A model generated the notes under the pieces. That model was not told the DNA's origin and ran no database searches. It worked only from the letters and a program-made list of their open reading frames with translations. Below, piece by piece: positions 20,901 to 28,278 of a DNA stretch of 50,241 nt. A program made the position numbers and the translations under genes. Position 1 is the stretch's first letter. Each line of letters begins with the position of its first letter. The stretch lies in NCBI GenBank assembly GCA_016840035.1, contig JAEOTC010000146.1, forward strand, positions 1-50,241, given 5' to 3'. This DNA comes from Candidatus Hodarchaeota archaeon. Lineage in GTDB: Archaea > Asgardarchaeota > Heimdallarchaeia > Hodarchaeales > Hodarchaeaceae.

Positions 20901-23900
20901 TCAGAAATACCATCAGAATCAGCGTCAAGACCCATGGCTCCACTGTCTTTCTGATCCTCCGGATCACTCGGAGTCAGCTCCAAGGGAGAGGGGTCTAGTG
21001 GTTTCCACTCAAATTCTATTTCCCAATCGGCAAATAGGAATGTGAGCGTCACACTGAACCGCAGTATGATTTCCAAGAAAATCTTAAGCGGCACCGGGTT
21101 CACCAAATCCTGGAAAAACGTCAGAATAATCTCCATACTGAAATCAAACGATATCCCGACGATGAACAGGTCAATTCCAAAGTGTACCGCTAGACCTAAC
21201 GTAATTTTTAAGGTGAATGAGCCTTCTTCTGGCCCTGTAGCGGATGCTGCACGTTTTACAACCTCAACAAATATTCCAAAGGAGACTGTGACAGTGATTG
21301 CATCTAAACCTAGATATTCGCCTACAGCATTCAATGCACCAGCGGTTCCTCCTGTTAAGAAATCGAGTAATGTGAAAGTCCGGGAGACAGTTATAGTAAA
21401 ACTAAATCCCCACTCTATAACTTTAAAGAAATTATCAGTATCGAACGTTCCGCCTTTCAGCGTAAACAGCTCGAGTTCAAACCACCCTTTCCCTGAGAAC
21501 TCTAATTCTAGCCCTAGAGATTCTAGTAAAAACGCCATTAGCGGGTTTTCTTCGGTTCCAAACCCTCCTAATATGAACCCTGCCTTGAATGTCGGGATAA
21601 GTTCGAAGAATGAGAAAATTTCTGCGAAAAAGTCACCTATTCCACCACTAAATGGATTTAATCCTCCAAAAACAATTTCAAGTATCCAATCGGTGAATGC
21701 ATCCGTATCAAACCCAAAGTGGGGATATAATCCTAATTCAATACCGATCTCAAAGAGACTGAATCCTCCTAATCCTACAGGTAAGCTTCCTGACCATTCA
21801 GGAGGGATTAGATCTGAACTATCTAGAGCACTTGTTATTGCATTCATTAATTCATTAATCAAAATTTCAATTTGTCCACCCACCCAGTCCATAAGCATAC
21901 CAAAAAGCCATCTTAGTCCATCTGTGAAGATATCTTTTGCGTTAAAGACTATACCAAGGATTCCTTCCACAGCGTCTTTTAGATCACTTAATCCACTAAT
22001 TCCAGGTATCCCTAATCCACTAATAACACCATCTAATCCTGGAACCTGGTCTAATTGTCCTATAAGATCTTGAATCATCTCTCGTGCTGTGGGAAGTTCA
22101 GATGATTCTACACCAAAGAACTTAGGGAAGATAAATTCCAAGATATCTTTCACAAATGAAATATCTATACCCGCAAATTCTTTAATCAGACTCATTCCGA
22201 TATTCTGAATTAACCCTTGAAGTATACCTTGAATACTGTTATCTTTTGCAGACATAATTATTTGAAAGAGAGCTGATCCCATTTCTGCGAAAGTACGTAT
22301 TTTTTCGAGAATAGAGGTATCGATGCTCAAGCTGCTTGCTGTTGATAATAAGAAGTTAATTGTGTTATCTATGACTGCAGCTGGATCTGCAAATTGTTGT
22401 TTGAATTGATCAATAGTACTACTAATATATTGTTTAATTTCGTCCCTGTCACTTATTACTGCGATTATTGCAACAATGTTATTGACAGCTTTCTTGATTT
22501 TTGTTTCTTGTTCGGCTGGTATGTCTCCCATCATGTATTCTGCAACGGTTATTACTAGATCCATTGTTGCATTGAGATTTGGCAGTTGATCTTTATTTGT
22601 AAAGTCTCCATTAATTGCCCCAGCGATCATTGTGGCACCTTTTACGATCATATCTTGAATTTGTGTATCTTTAGCCCCATCACTATGGAATTGGAATCCT
22701 GTCTCGGTTTTAAACGTATCTAATGTGCCATCAAGGTTTGTGACAAAAGTATTAACATCTGTCATTGCTGTTTCTTTTGCTTCAGAAATTGCCATGTTTA
22801 CTTTCTTAATCAGGTCTTGTATTTGGTTGGCTGCATAAGTTATTTCACTAATCTGTTCATCGATTAACTCAAGAAGATAACCAAATACACTAGCAAGATT
22901 ATCCTCTGTTGGAAGATCCTGTGTCTTGTCTAAAGCGTCAGATACAGATCCCTCGGTGAGACCGATAGCAGACATAAGTAAATTCACAACAATTCCAATT
23001 AATTTACCCCAAGTTTGTGTATCCTGTGTACTCATAACTGATGCACCAGAACCTCCTCCAATAATGTTGAACAGGAAATCAATGAATTGAGGTAAATACT
23101 CTTTAATAGTATTCTTTAAATTTCCACGGGATAAGAAGTCCATTATTGATTTTAGTACAGAACTAATACCAGAAATATAGTCAGATACTTCGCCTACGTC
23201 TAAACCGAGTAAACCCAAGAAATGAGAAATAAGGGTATCTAAATACCGTTCGCTTATGACTGATAGCAAAGCATCAAGGAAATTTCCTCCTTCCTCTTTC
23301 ATCTCATCAATCAATGCAACTGATAAGTCCAGAATTTCAGTCAATATGGTTTTGAACCATCCCCAGTCTTCTGGAATAATTAAATCCAACAATTGGCCTA
23401 TTATATCACTGATGGCCGAAAAATCACCGCGTAAGAGAGGAATGGATTTTAATAGAAGCCCTACAAAAGGTTTCAACTCTTCTGCGAAGGGAATAAGGTC
23501 TTCTAACAGGACGAATAGATCATAGAGTGCGGATTCAACGGAAATATCATCTCCACTGAAGAACCCAAAAATGGCTTCTATAGCTCGAAATGCTAGTTCG
23601 ATTTGCTCCATGGCATCTTCGCCAAGATTAATCTCGTCTCCTACCATACCAATGAATATATCAAGTAATAAATCAATAATCCCTCCAATAGGACCTTGTA
23701 ATCCAGAGTCAATTGGTAAAAACCCGATTATCATGTCACCAATGCTAACTGATTCTTCTGTGGATGATTTTATATATAAGGCTGGTTTATTTTCATCAGG
23801 TAGCTCTCGTAACTGTTCTAAGGAATATTTTGGTTTTAATTCTGCTGGAAAACGCTCTTTCATCTCCTCATAGCGTTGTTGTTTTAGTACCAGGTCCTCT

Positions 23901-24637
23901 TCTCCCATTGGGTCTTGTGCCTCAAAATTCCGCTCCACCAAACTGTTTATGTTTTCAGAAAAATACTTGATACTTAATTTTCGGATGTTGAGCCCTGCGT
24001 TATAATAATCAGAGTATTCTTCATAATGTGTTTCTAAAATATCCGCAACAGACCACACACACCAAAGAAAGACCATTTGAGCATCTAAAATATCTTTTCC
24101 TTCTATCCAAACGTTATGTATATATTTTTGGGGTAAATATCTATACAATTGGTTTGCATTTCCCATCCCTAATACGTGCTCTTGTTGTGGATAAGCCTTA
24201 AGATATGAGGCAAATTCCTTCCAAGTAACCAAGTCACCTATCCTTACTCCTTCCAATGACGTTCCGAACACATAGATTGCAATATTATATCTTGGTCCGT
24301 TAAAGGATCGAATATCCTGCAAATTTCCTACAGGTATAAGGTCTATGGATCTATAGACTAAACGGAGCGAATTATAAAGAGAAACAGCTGTGCCTGCAAT
24401 GACAGGATCACTTCCGGTATAAAATACCGCAATTCGTTCATCTAGCTCATAGCTATAGATCATTTTCTTTGCTTGAGCGTCTACTGCCTTTGAAGTATCC
24501 ACTCTATAAGCAATACTGGAAACAGTACTACTAAGCATAATCAGAATAAAAGCTACTCCCAGAGCGACTTTCATCACTCGTTTTGGGGTAATTTTATTAG
24601 TTTTAAAATAGTCACGAACAACATCCACTTCGTACAT
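17963..24637 (-). CDS. Giant surface protein with thrombospondin type-3 repeats
   Basis: This 2224-aa protein starts with a hydrophobic helix (about residues 22-44), which may be an uncleaved anchor or a signal peptide. Residues about 60-230 form a domain I do not recognise. Residues about 290-960 are mainly amphipathic and hydrophobic helices rich in Ile/Leu/Asp, followed by a Gly/Phe-rich, strand-like segment (about 960-1220). Residues about 1232-2070 hold about 25 acidic units of the type DTDGDGLTD...E, the thrombospondin type-3 calcium-binding repeat, which makes a rigid calcium-loaded rod. A beta-sandwich-like stretch follows, then a C-terminal membrane helix (about 2180-2202) with a short charged cytoplasmic tail. 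It is the first gene of the operon; its stop lies 18 bases before the next gene's preferred start. No clear ribosome site precedes the ATG at 24637. Confidence 0.85.
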   Translation of the reverse strand: MYEVDVVRDYFKTNKITPKRVMKVALGVAFILIMLSSTVSSIAYRVDTSKAVDAQAKKMIYSYELDERIAVFYTGSDPVIAGTAVSLYNSLRLVYRSIDLIPVGNLQDIRSFNGPRYNIAIYVFGTSLEGVRIGDLVTWKEFASYLKAYPQQEHVLGMGNANQLYRYLPQKYIHNVWIEGKDILDAQMVFLWCVWSVADILETHYEEYSDYYNAGLNIRKLSIKYFSENINSLVERNFEAQDPMGEEDLVLKQQRYEEMKERFPAELKPKYSLEQLRELPDENKPALYIKSSTEESVSIGDMIIGFLPIDSGLQGPIGGIIDLLLDIFIGMVGDEINLGEDAMEQIELAFRAIEAIFGFFSGDDISVESALYDLFVLLEDLIPFAEELKPFVGLLLKSIPLLRGDFSAISDIIGQLLDLIIPEDWGWFKTILTEILDLSVALIDEMKEEGGNFLDALLSVISERYLDTLISHFLGLLGLDVGEVSDYISGISSVLKSIMDFLSRGNLKNTIKEYLPQFIDFLFNIIGGGSGASVMSTQDTQTWGKLIGIVVNLLMSAIGLTEGSVSDALDKTQDLPTEDNLASVFGYLLELIDEQISEITYAANQIQDLIKKVNMAISEAKETAMTDVNTFVTNLDGTLDTFKTETGFQFHSDGAKDTQIQDMIVKGATMIAGAINGDFTNKDQLPNLNATMDLVITVAEYMMGDIPAEQETKIKKAVNNIVAIIAVISDRDEIKQYISSTIDQFKQQFADPAAVIDNTINFLLSTASSLSIDTSILEKIRTFAEMGSALFQIIMSAKDNSIQGILQGLIQNIGMSLIKEFAGIDISFVKDILEFIFPKFFGVESSELPTAREMIQDLIGQLDQVPGLDGVISGLGIPGISGLSDLKDAVEGILGIVFNAKDIFTDGLRWLFGMLMDWVGGQIEILINELMNAITSALDSSDLIPPEWSGSLPVGLGGFSLFEIGIELGLYPHFGFDTDAFTDWILEIVFGGLNPFSGGIGDFFAEIFSFFELIPTFKAGFILGGFGTEENPLMAFLLESLGLELEFSGKGWFELELFTLKGGTFDTDNFFKVIEWGFSFTITVSRTFTLLDFLTGGTAGALNAVGEYLGLDAITVTVSFGIFVEVVKRAASATGPEEGSFTLKITLGLAVHFGIDLFIVGISFDFSMEIILTFFQDLVNPVPLKIFLEIILRFSVTLTFLFADWEIEFEWKPLDPSPLELTPSDPEDQKDSGAMGLDADSDGISDQDELNTPGLNPNSPDTDGDGLTDKFETQTSKTDPILPDSDSDGLDDFVEYHNTKTNPLQPDTDWDGLTDYEEAIIIGTDPLDSDSDEDGIDDFYEVNHAYDIQRVTPSVESVLIGGVIYHDRTDPLNPDTDGDGLLDGEEGEFGPYYGLDELYNESVQAGTDTPPIIFNGGYTHPLDSDTDDDTWEQLMDGSIAPSHASAYVKIADGSWILTTDYWEVKGMPIIYMIEGEPVLNVTYTNPVNPDTDGDTGIMSYNRTGAPDQPHDDPPISEILNSDGYELSLDPPSDPCDADTDNDGLIDGLEGTRGSQSNHTHYANPDTDGDGLGDMQEILLGSNPLHPDGDHDMVIDGDEYFKYGTHPANPDTDFDGLSDGEELYWYHTNPFSVDSDGDRIGDWAELMVYFTDPMDEDTDNDRLDDYEEIFIYRTKPHDHDTDSEEWNDLNQNGRYDGLEEWDEALDENGNGVWDGDYLRDGDEVYGTYNGIKTDPLKWDTDLDSITYFVVYAGGRIDYTFRLSDGDELYYYGTNPTYGDTDLDGITDGWELYLGSGQVPEVVFDFYQIPFPILLDPLSNDTDGDTIIDGVELMIGNQSSLIYPYVGFYFVRIYNTSPVLADSDFDFLSDSEELDTYFTRPDVVDTDNDTLSDYDEIFFHLTNPLQNDTDADGLLDCNETTAVVPIGIETGRIKFKINLMGPYNPTYPTNATDPDTDDDLLPDGAELDPGLPYHSNPMQADSLINGTLDGLIFDSDHDGIPDGYEFFGDSSINGTMTPTVMIAGGGPFNPDSDYDGLLDGLEWQILGTDPANWDTDNDTWGDGLEHLVGTNPLEFTNLTEMYDALDIYRDDLMITSPIEAVYETDLVTVTGTNFTSFTSVGYRFSSGPVSHEFTKMEYNPRHYQFESQLLTLPKGTYRLEMIATRPDNTEVVKSVRFYILVKPVDFTPLVWGGILGFGFTGVLLFLINSIDLRKLLSLPERKEGDI

Positions 24638-25031
24638 TTCTGCTAAACCATCCAGGGCTAATTAAATTGGGATTGATAAGAGGAGATTTATTTTTTCAAT
24701 TCCCGAATAACTTCGCTAGAGTTATTTTTAAATTAAAGTACAAGCCAGTTTTTAGGAACGGCCCTTTATTAATGACAGCGTAATGAATTTCCGCAACATT
24801 GAGTTTTATACTTTGGATAATACCCAACATAGTTTTGTCGGAAATGCTATAATAATGGCTAAATTTAATTCATTAATTTCCCAAATCCCCATAAAGATCA
24901 ATAGAGTCTAATTCCTCTCCTTTAATTCCAATAATCTACAAAAAAATAATCCGTCAAAAAAAGGAGAAGTCTTAACTCGCAAGTTATGTATTAAAGGAAA
25001 CAAACTGGGCCTTCTTGTTGTGGGAAAATAA
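24638..25031. other. Divergent intergenic region between the surface operon and the SDR gene
   Basis: This gap of 394 bases holds no convincing gene. It should contain two divergent promoters. Minus-strand TATA-like A/T tracts lie at about 24685-24697 and 24722-24734, and a plus-strand box TATTAAA lies at 24989-24995. An inverted repeat lies at 24706-24726. A tiny ATG frame of 18 codons at 24855 was judged spurious. Confidence 0.4.
24706..24726. promoter_or_regulatory. Inverted repeat upstream of the giant surface operon
   Basis: AATAACT and AGTTATT are perfect 7-base arms around a 7-base centre. The site lies 69-89 bases upstream of the first giant gene and between two A/T-rich tracts that could be its TATA boxes. 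It is a candidate operator; no regulator is known. Confidence 0.25.
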
Positions 25032-25973
25032 TTGGCGAGAGTTATAGCGATCACTGGTGCGGCTGGTTACATAGCTCAACACTTGATACAGTATTTAGGA
25101 GACAATTTACCAGATTGTGAATCAATATTAGGTGTAGATATTAAAAAAAGCAATCTTAAGGTAGATTTTCCTTATAATCATTATTGTGCTGACATTCTGA
25201 ATCTTAAATCGAGTTTTCTCGAAGAATATGGGATTACTGATCTAATACATATGGCTTGGACCGTTACTCCAACTCATGATCATACTCGAGCATATAAAAT
25301 TGACATACAGGGGACTAAGCATGTTTTAGAACAAGCTCTGGATGCTAAAGTCAAATACTTCCTGCATACCTCATCTACACTTGCTTATGGTGCATATAAT
25401 GACAACCCAGAATTCTTAAGTGAATCTAATCCTCTTCGGGGAAATCAATCTTTCCATTATTCAAACCATAAAATGTTAGCCGAAAAGGCATTGGACAATT
25501 TTGAAAAGGATTTTGGAAAAAAAATCAAAATTGGGCGAATTAGACCATCGCCAATCCTTTCTGCAGATTTAGACAATTTTGTAACAACCATCCTAAAAGG
25601 TGGGTGGCGTACATTCTTTTTAATGCCACATCCAGATCCCGATACTCCGATCCAATTCATGCATGTCGAAGATGCAATTCAAGCGTTTTATCTTATGGTA
25701 TCCAAGCGACTAGAAGGAGCTTACAATGCCACTCCAAACGAAACAATAAGAGTAGGGGAAATTCCACGTTTACTTAAAGGAAGAGGTATTCATATTCCGT
25801 TAAAAGTCTTGAAACTTCTTTTATGGTTCCAGTGGAATCTCCGCATATCTGAAGTTCCTCCTTCTTATTTAGATTTTGTTGCTTATCCTTACGTGGCATC
25901 AAACAACAAATTATCCAAAGAAGGGTTCTCTCCGAACTATACTACCGAAGATACCCTCGATTGTCTTCGATAA
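25032..25973 (+). CDS. NAD(P)-dependent epimerase/dehydratase of the extended SDR family
   Basis: This 313-aa Rossmann-fold protein resembles nucleotide-sugar epimerases and related SDR enzymes. The dinucleotide motif TGAAGYIA is at residues 8-15, and the catalytic Tyr143 and Lys147 are in YSNHK, preceded by a serine-rich strand (HTSSTLAYG) that supplies the catalytic Ser/Thr. The start must be the TTG at 25032: the codon just before it is an in-frame TAA, and no ATG or GTG lies between it and the glycine motif. A TATA-like box at 24989-24995 predicts a very short leader. The C-terminal third is shorter and more variable than in sugar epimerases, so the substrate cannot be named. It converges with the lipase pair, with a gap of 15 bases. 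Confidence 0.85.
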   Translation: MARVIAITGAAGYIAQHLIQYLGDNLPDCESILGVDIKKSNLKVDFPYNHYCADILNLKSSFLEEYGITDLIHMAWTVTPTHDHTRAYKIDIQGTKHVLEQALDAKVKYFLHTSSTLAYGAYNDNPEFLSESNPLRGNQSFHYSNHKMLAEKALDNFEKDFGKKIKIGRIRPSPILSADLDNFVTTILKGGWRTFFLMPHPDPDTPIQFMHVEDAIQAFYLMVSKRLEGAYNATPNETIRVGEIPRLLKGRGIHIPLKVLKLLLWFQWNLRISEVPPSYLDFVAYPYVASNNKLSKEGFSPNYTTEDTLDCLR

Positions 25974-25988
25974 GGATAATTGGTTTGA

Positions 25989-26792
25989 TTAGAATTTCAA
26001 TACTTTTTCAATAAATTGACCTGTTCTTTTAAAGAGTTCGCTTTTAAGATCCCTATCTTGCATAAGAGGGTGATAGCCACCTTCTACAATCCATATATCC
26101 TTTTTAGATGAGCTAATTGAACGATAGATTATATGAGGACTATCATCAGTAACTCTTTCATCAAGAGAGCCTTGGATAATGAAAGTAGGACATTTGACCT
26201 TGGAAATAGACCTTTTGAGGCGTGATAGCCCCTCAGTTATACTATGAACAATCGATACAGGCATCCAAGAATATCCTACCCAACCCTGATCAATTAACGA
26301 TTCAGGGGGATTAAAAGGAAATTTCTGTGGAATTAATCTCCGAACTAGAGGGATTTTGTAGAGAATGGGTAAAAGGCCAAGTCTACGATCCTTAATTTTA
26401 TATACCGCAGCCCAAGTAATTAATGCCGAAATATTTTCATTGTTTGCAGCTAATAATAACCCTAGCAATCCACCATATGAATGGCCCAGAATAACTACTT
26501 GTTCACATGTAGATTTGAGGCGTTCAAGACCTGATTGTGCATCATTCATCCATTGGTCGAAGCTGACGGCCATTAAATCTTCTGGTTTCGTACCAAATCC
26601 AGAAAGAGAAGGAAGCCATACTGTTGCACCGAACTGTTCATGTAAATATTCGGCGATTTCTTTTAAATCCCATGCTGTACCTCCTCCTGCTCCATGAAGG
26701 AGTAAACAACCTAAATTAGAACCTTCAATGAACAAAGGTTCTGCTCCAGGCAGGTACTCCTGATGAGTATTATTTTTCCCTAAAGATTTCAT
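25989..26792 (-). CDS. Alpha/beta hydrolase, carboxylesterase or monoacylglycerol-lipase type
   Basis: This 267-aa soluble alpha/beta hydrolase carries the oxyanion segment LLLHGAGGG (residues 30-38), the nucleophile Ser105 in GHSYGG, the acid Asp211 in GSLDERV and the base His241 in GGYHPLM. All triad members are present, so it should be an active esterase or lipase on short acyl esters or monoglycerides. I prefer the ATG at 26792, which has AGGTGA about 8 bases upstream. A GTG at 26804 would give 271 residues. Either way the 5' end lies inside the upstream hydrolase gene (overlap 23 bases with the ATG), so the two are translationally coupled. The exact substrate is unknown. Confidence 0.82.
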   Translation of the reverse strand: MKSLGKNNTHQEYLPGAEPLFIEGSNLGCLLLHGAGGGTAWDLKEIAEYLHEQFGATVWLPSLSGFGTKPEDLMAVSFDQWMNDAQSGLERLKSTCEQVVILGHSYGGLLGLLLAANNENISALITWAAVYKIKDRRLGLLPILYKIPLVRRLIPQKFPFNPPESLIDQGWVGYSWMPVSIVHSITEGLSRLKRSISKVKCPTFIIQGSLDERVTDDSPHIIYRSISSSKKDIWIVEGGYHPLMQDRDLKSELFKRTGQFIEKVLKF

Positions 26793-27639
26793 AGATCCAA
26801 TCACCTACTTCAGTGGTTCGATGAATTGCAGGATAAAGTTTGAAGGAAGATCCAAAAATCGTTGCTAGTTCTCCAATTTTATCCGCGATTTTCTGTAATG
26901 TATGAGCAAACGGATAGACCATATGATCACTCTTAAATCCTCGTTGTTCAAATGAGGGAATATCTACTTCTTTAGGGGAAAACGAAGCACTTTTTACTGG
27001 TACAATATGGTCATATTTCCCCACTGCGTTTAACCAAGTAATATTAGGATTGAGGTAGGGGTTTGTATTCAAAGTTCTGATCAACTTACTCTTTGATGTG
27101 AGTTGGATAAATCCAAGATCGAAATCTGGTGTAATAGATTTTTCCCACTTAAGATAATTCCGGAGTTGATCAGCAGATTCTTCTAGTTTCTGAATGTCAC
27201 CAATTTCTGCACCGTGATTCGGAACTGTTAGAAGAGCGATCCCTTTAATTTTAGATTCCAATGTTGCTAAGGGAAATTGATGTTCAAACTGTGGACTTGT
27301 CAGAACCCGTGCGATAATTCCTCCCATCGAATGTGCAATTACTAGTATCTTCTGTTTTTTCTCATCATGAATGAAATCTATTGCAGCATACAGATCTTCA
27401 TTAGCAAGAGATAGTATATTTCCTGTTGTGGCATTGCTTAAATGTAAAGACCAGCAATCCATCCCTCGTTTTTGGAAATAATTTCCTAGTGAATCGTTGT
27501 AAGCAAACCAGATATCTGCATTTGATCCGAACCCATGGACGAAAAGCACGGGAGAACCTTTCGATTTACGTGTCACATGATATAATTCCGCAGTGCCATG
27601 GGAAGTTTCGATTTCATAAATTACTCTTATTATTGACAT
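26770..27639 (-). CDS. Alpha/beta hydrolase, lipase-like
   Basis: This 289-aa hydrolase has an HGFGSNADIW oxyanion region (residues 35-44), the nucleophile Ser104 in AHSMGG, a likely acid Asp210 (GKYDHIVP) and a likely base His239 or His246 near the end. The region between, with TVPNHGAEIGD after the strand following the nucleophile, resembles lipases that accept large acyl substrates. It has no signal peptide and is likely cytoplasmic. It is the first gene of a pair and overlaps the following hydrolase. It differs clearly from its neighbour in sequence, so the pair is not a recent duplication. The substrate is unknown. Confidence 0.8.
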   Translation of the reverse strand: MSIIRVIYEIETSHGTAELYHVTRKSKGSPVLFVHGFGSNADIWFAYNDSLGNYFQKRGMDCWSLHLSNATTGNILSLANEDLYAAIDFIHDEKKQKILVIAHSMGGIIARVLTSPQFEHQFPLATLESKIKGIALLTVPNHGAEIGDIQKLEESADQLRNYLKWEKSITPDFDLGFIQLTSKSKLIRTLNTNPYLNPNITWLNAVGKYDHIVPVKSASFSPKEVDIPSFEQRGFKSDHMVYPFAHTLQKIADKIGELATIFGSSFKLYPAIHRTTEVGDWIYEIFREK

Positions 27640-27747
27640 TTATTTTACCGCACAGACCTTTCACAGATTATAAACAGTCAACAACATTTTCTAGTTGCTG
27701 GTATAAAAAGCTCTATAAGCGGGATAAAAGGTGTTAGAGTGGTAAGT

Positions 27748-27757
27748 AATAAAAAAA
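27748..27757 (-). terminator. T-tract after the ferredoxin gene
   Basis: On the minus strand a run of seven T lies 54 bases beyond the ferredoxin stop and ahead of the hydrolase pair. It is a plausible stop for the ferredoxin transcript. Confidence 0.3.
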
Positions 27758-27810
27758 TGAACTTGGGGAAACGATAATTCCCCCGAAATTAAAGGAAAAA
27801 TGGGGTATTC

Positions 27811-28026
27811 TTACCAAGAGTTCTGATCGAGAATTGCATCGTTGGGACAGACGCCATCGCAAGCAGCACATTCTATACATGCGCCTATTTTATTGGCATT
27901 AACTTTACCATCGACTACTTCATAGCACTCTTCGGGGCATACATCTACGCATTCTCCTGAGCCAGTACATAGATCCAAGTCAATTTCTACCCAAAGATCC
28001 CCTTCTTCAAACCTTGTTTTTGCCAT
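27811..28026 (-). CDS. Small dicluster ferredoxin with a changed first cluster motif
   Basis: This 71-aa electron carrier has two cluster motifs. The second is complete (Cys50, Cys53, Cys56, then Cys60-Pro). In the first, the second position of CxxCxxC is Ser23 (CTGSGEC), leaving Cys20, Cys26 and Cys30-Pro, with an extra Cys34 in CPEEC. By comparison with seven-iron ferredoxins such as Azotobacter FdI, which also have a CPxxC segment, this fits one [4Fe-4S] and one [3Fe-4S] or serine-ligated cluster. The start at 28026 has GGAG about 9 bases upstream. A TATA-like CTTAAAAC box lies at 28089-28096. It stands alone, so its redox partner cannot be named from context. Confidence 0.88.
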   Translation of the reverse strand: MAKTRFEEGDLWVEIDLDLCTGSGECVDVCPEECYEVVDGKVNANKIGACIECAACDGVCPNDAILDQNSW

Positions 28027-28088
28027 TCATTTTATCTCCGATATTTTTGACGAATCAACGATTCTGTAATCGCATCGTTGTGCAGTAA

Positions 28089-28096
28089 GTTTTAAG
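28089..28096 (-). promoter_or_regulatory. TATA-like box for the ferredoxin gene
   Basis: The minus strand reads CTTAAAAC, about 65 bases upstream of the ATG. A start about 26 bases downstream gives a leader of about 40 bases that includes the GGAG site. This is a weak match. Confidence 0.25.
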
Positions 28097-28278
28097 TTTT
28101 TTTCCAGATCATTTCTTTCTAAGAGAGTATGGATTAACACATGTTAAGTTACGTCAAAAACGTATAATCTACCGAATTCTCCATTTTTATTGAAGTTCCA
28201 AGCAAAATTCAAAAACCCCTCCTTCAATCTGACTTGTTATCTATCAATTTTCTGATAGGTTCTTTAGAAGGAATAACT

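Noticed and set aside
18430..20960. Repetitive DNA resembling a short-repeat array
   Set aside because: The repeats are imperfect, in frame and encode thrombospondin type-3 units; there are no constant-length spacers, so it is not a CRISPR array.
21042..22073. Open frame of 343 codons on the plus strand
   Set aside because: It runs antisense through the helical and strand part of the thrombospondin-repeat protein; the translation is Ser/Pro/Asn-rich with no domain pattern, and the minus-strand frame is continuous and better supported.
24855..24911. ATG frame of 18 codons in the divergent intergenic region
   Set aside because: It is very short, with no Shine-Dalgarno site and no recognisable leader-peptide feature.
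28234..28278. TTG start for the membrane-fused hydrolase
   Set aside because: No ribosome site precedes it, while the ATG at 28279 has AGAAGGA at good spacing.
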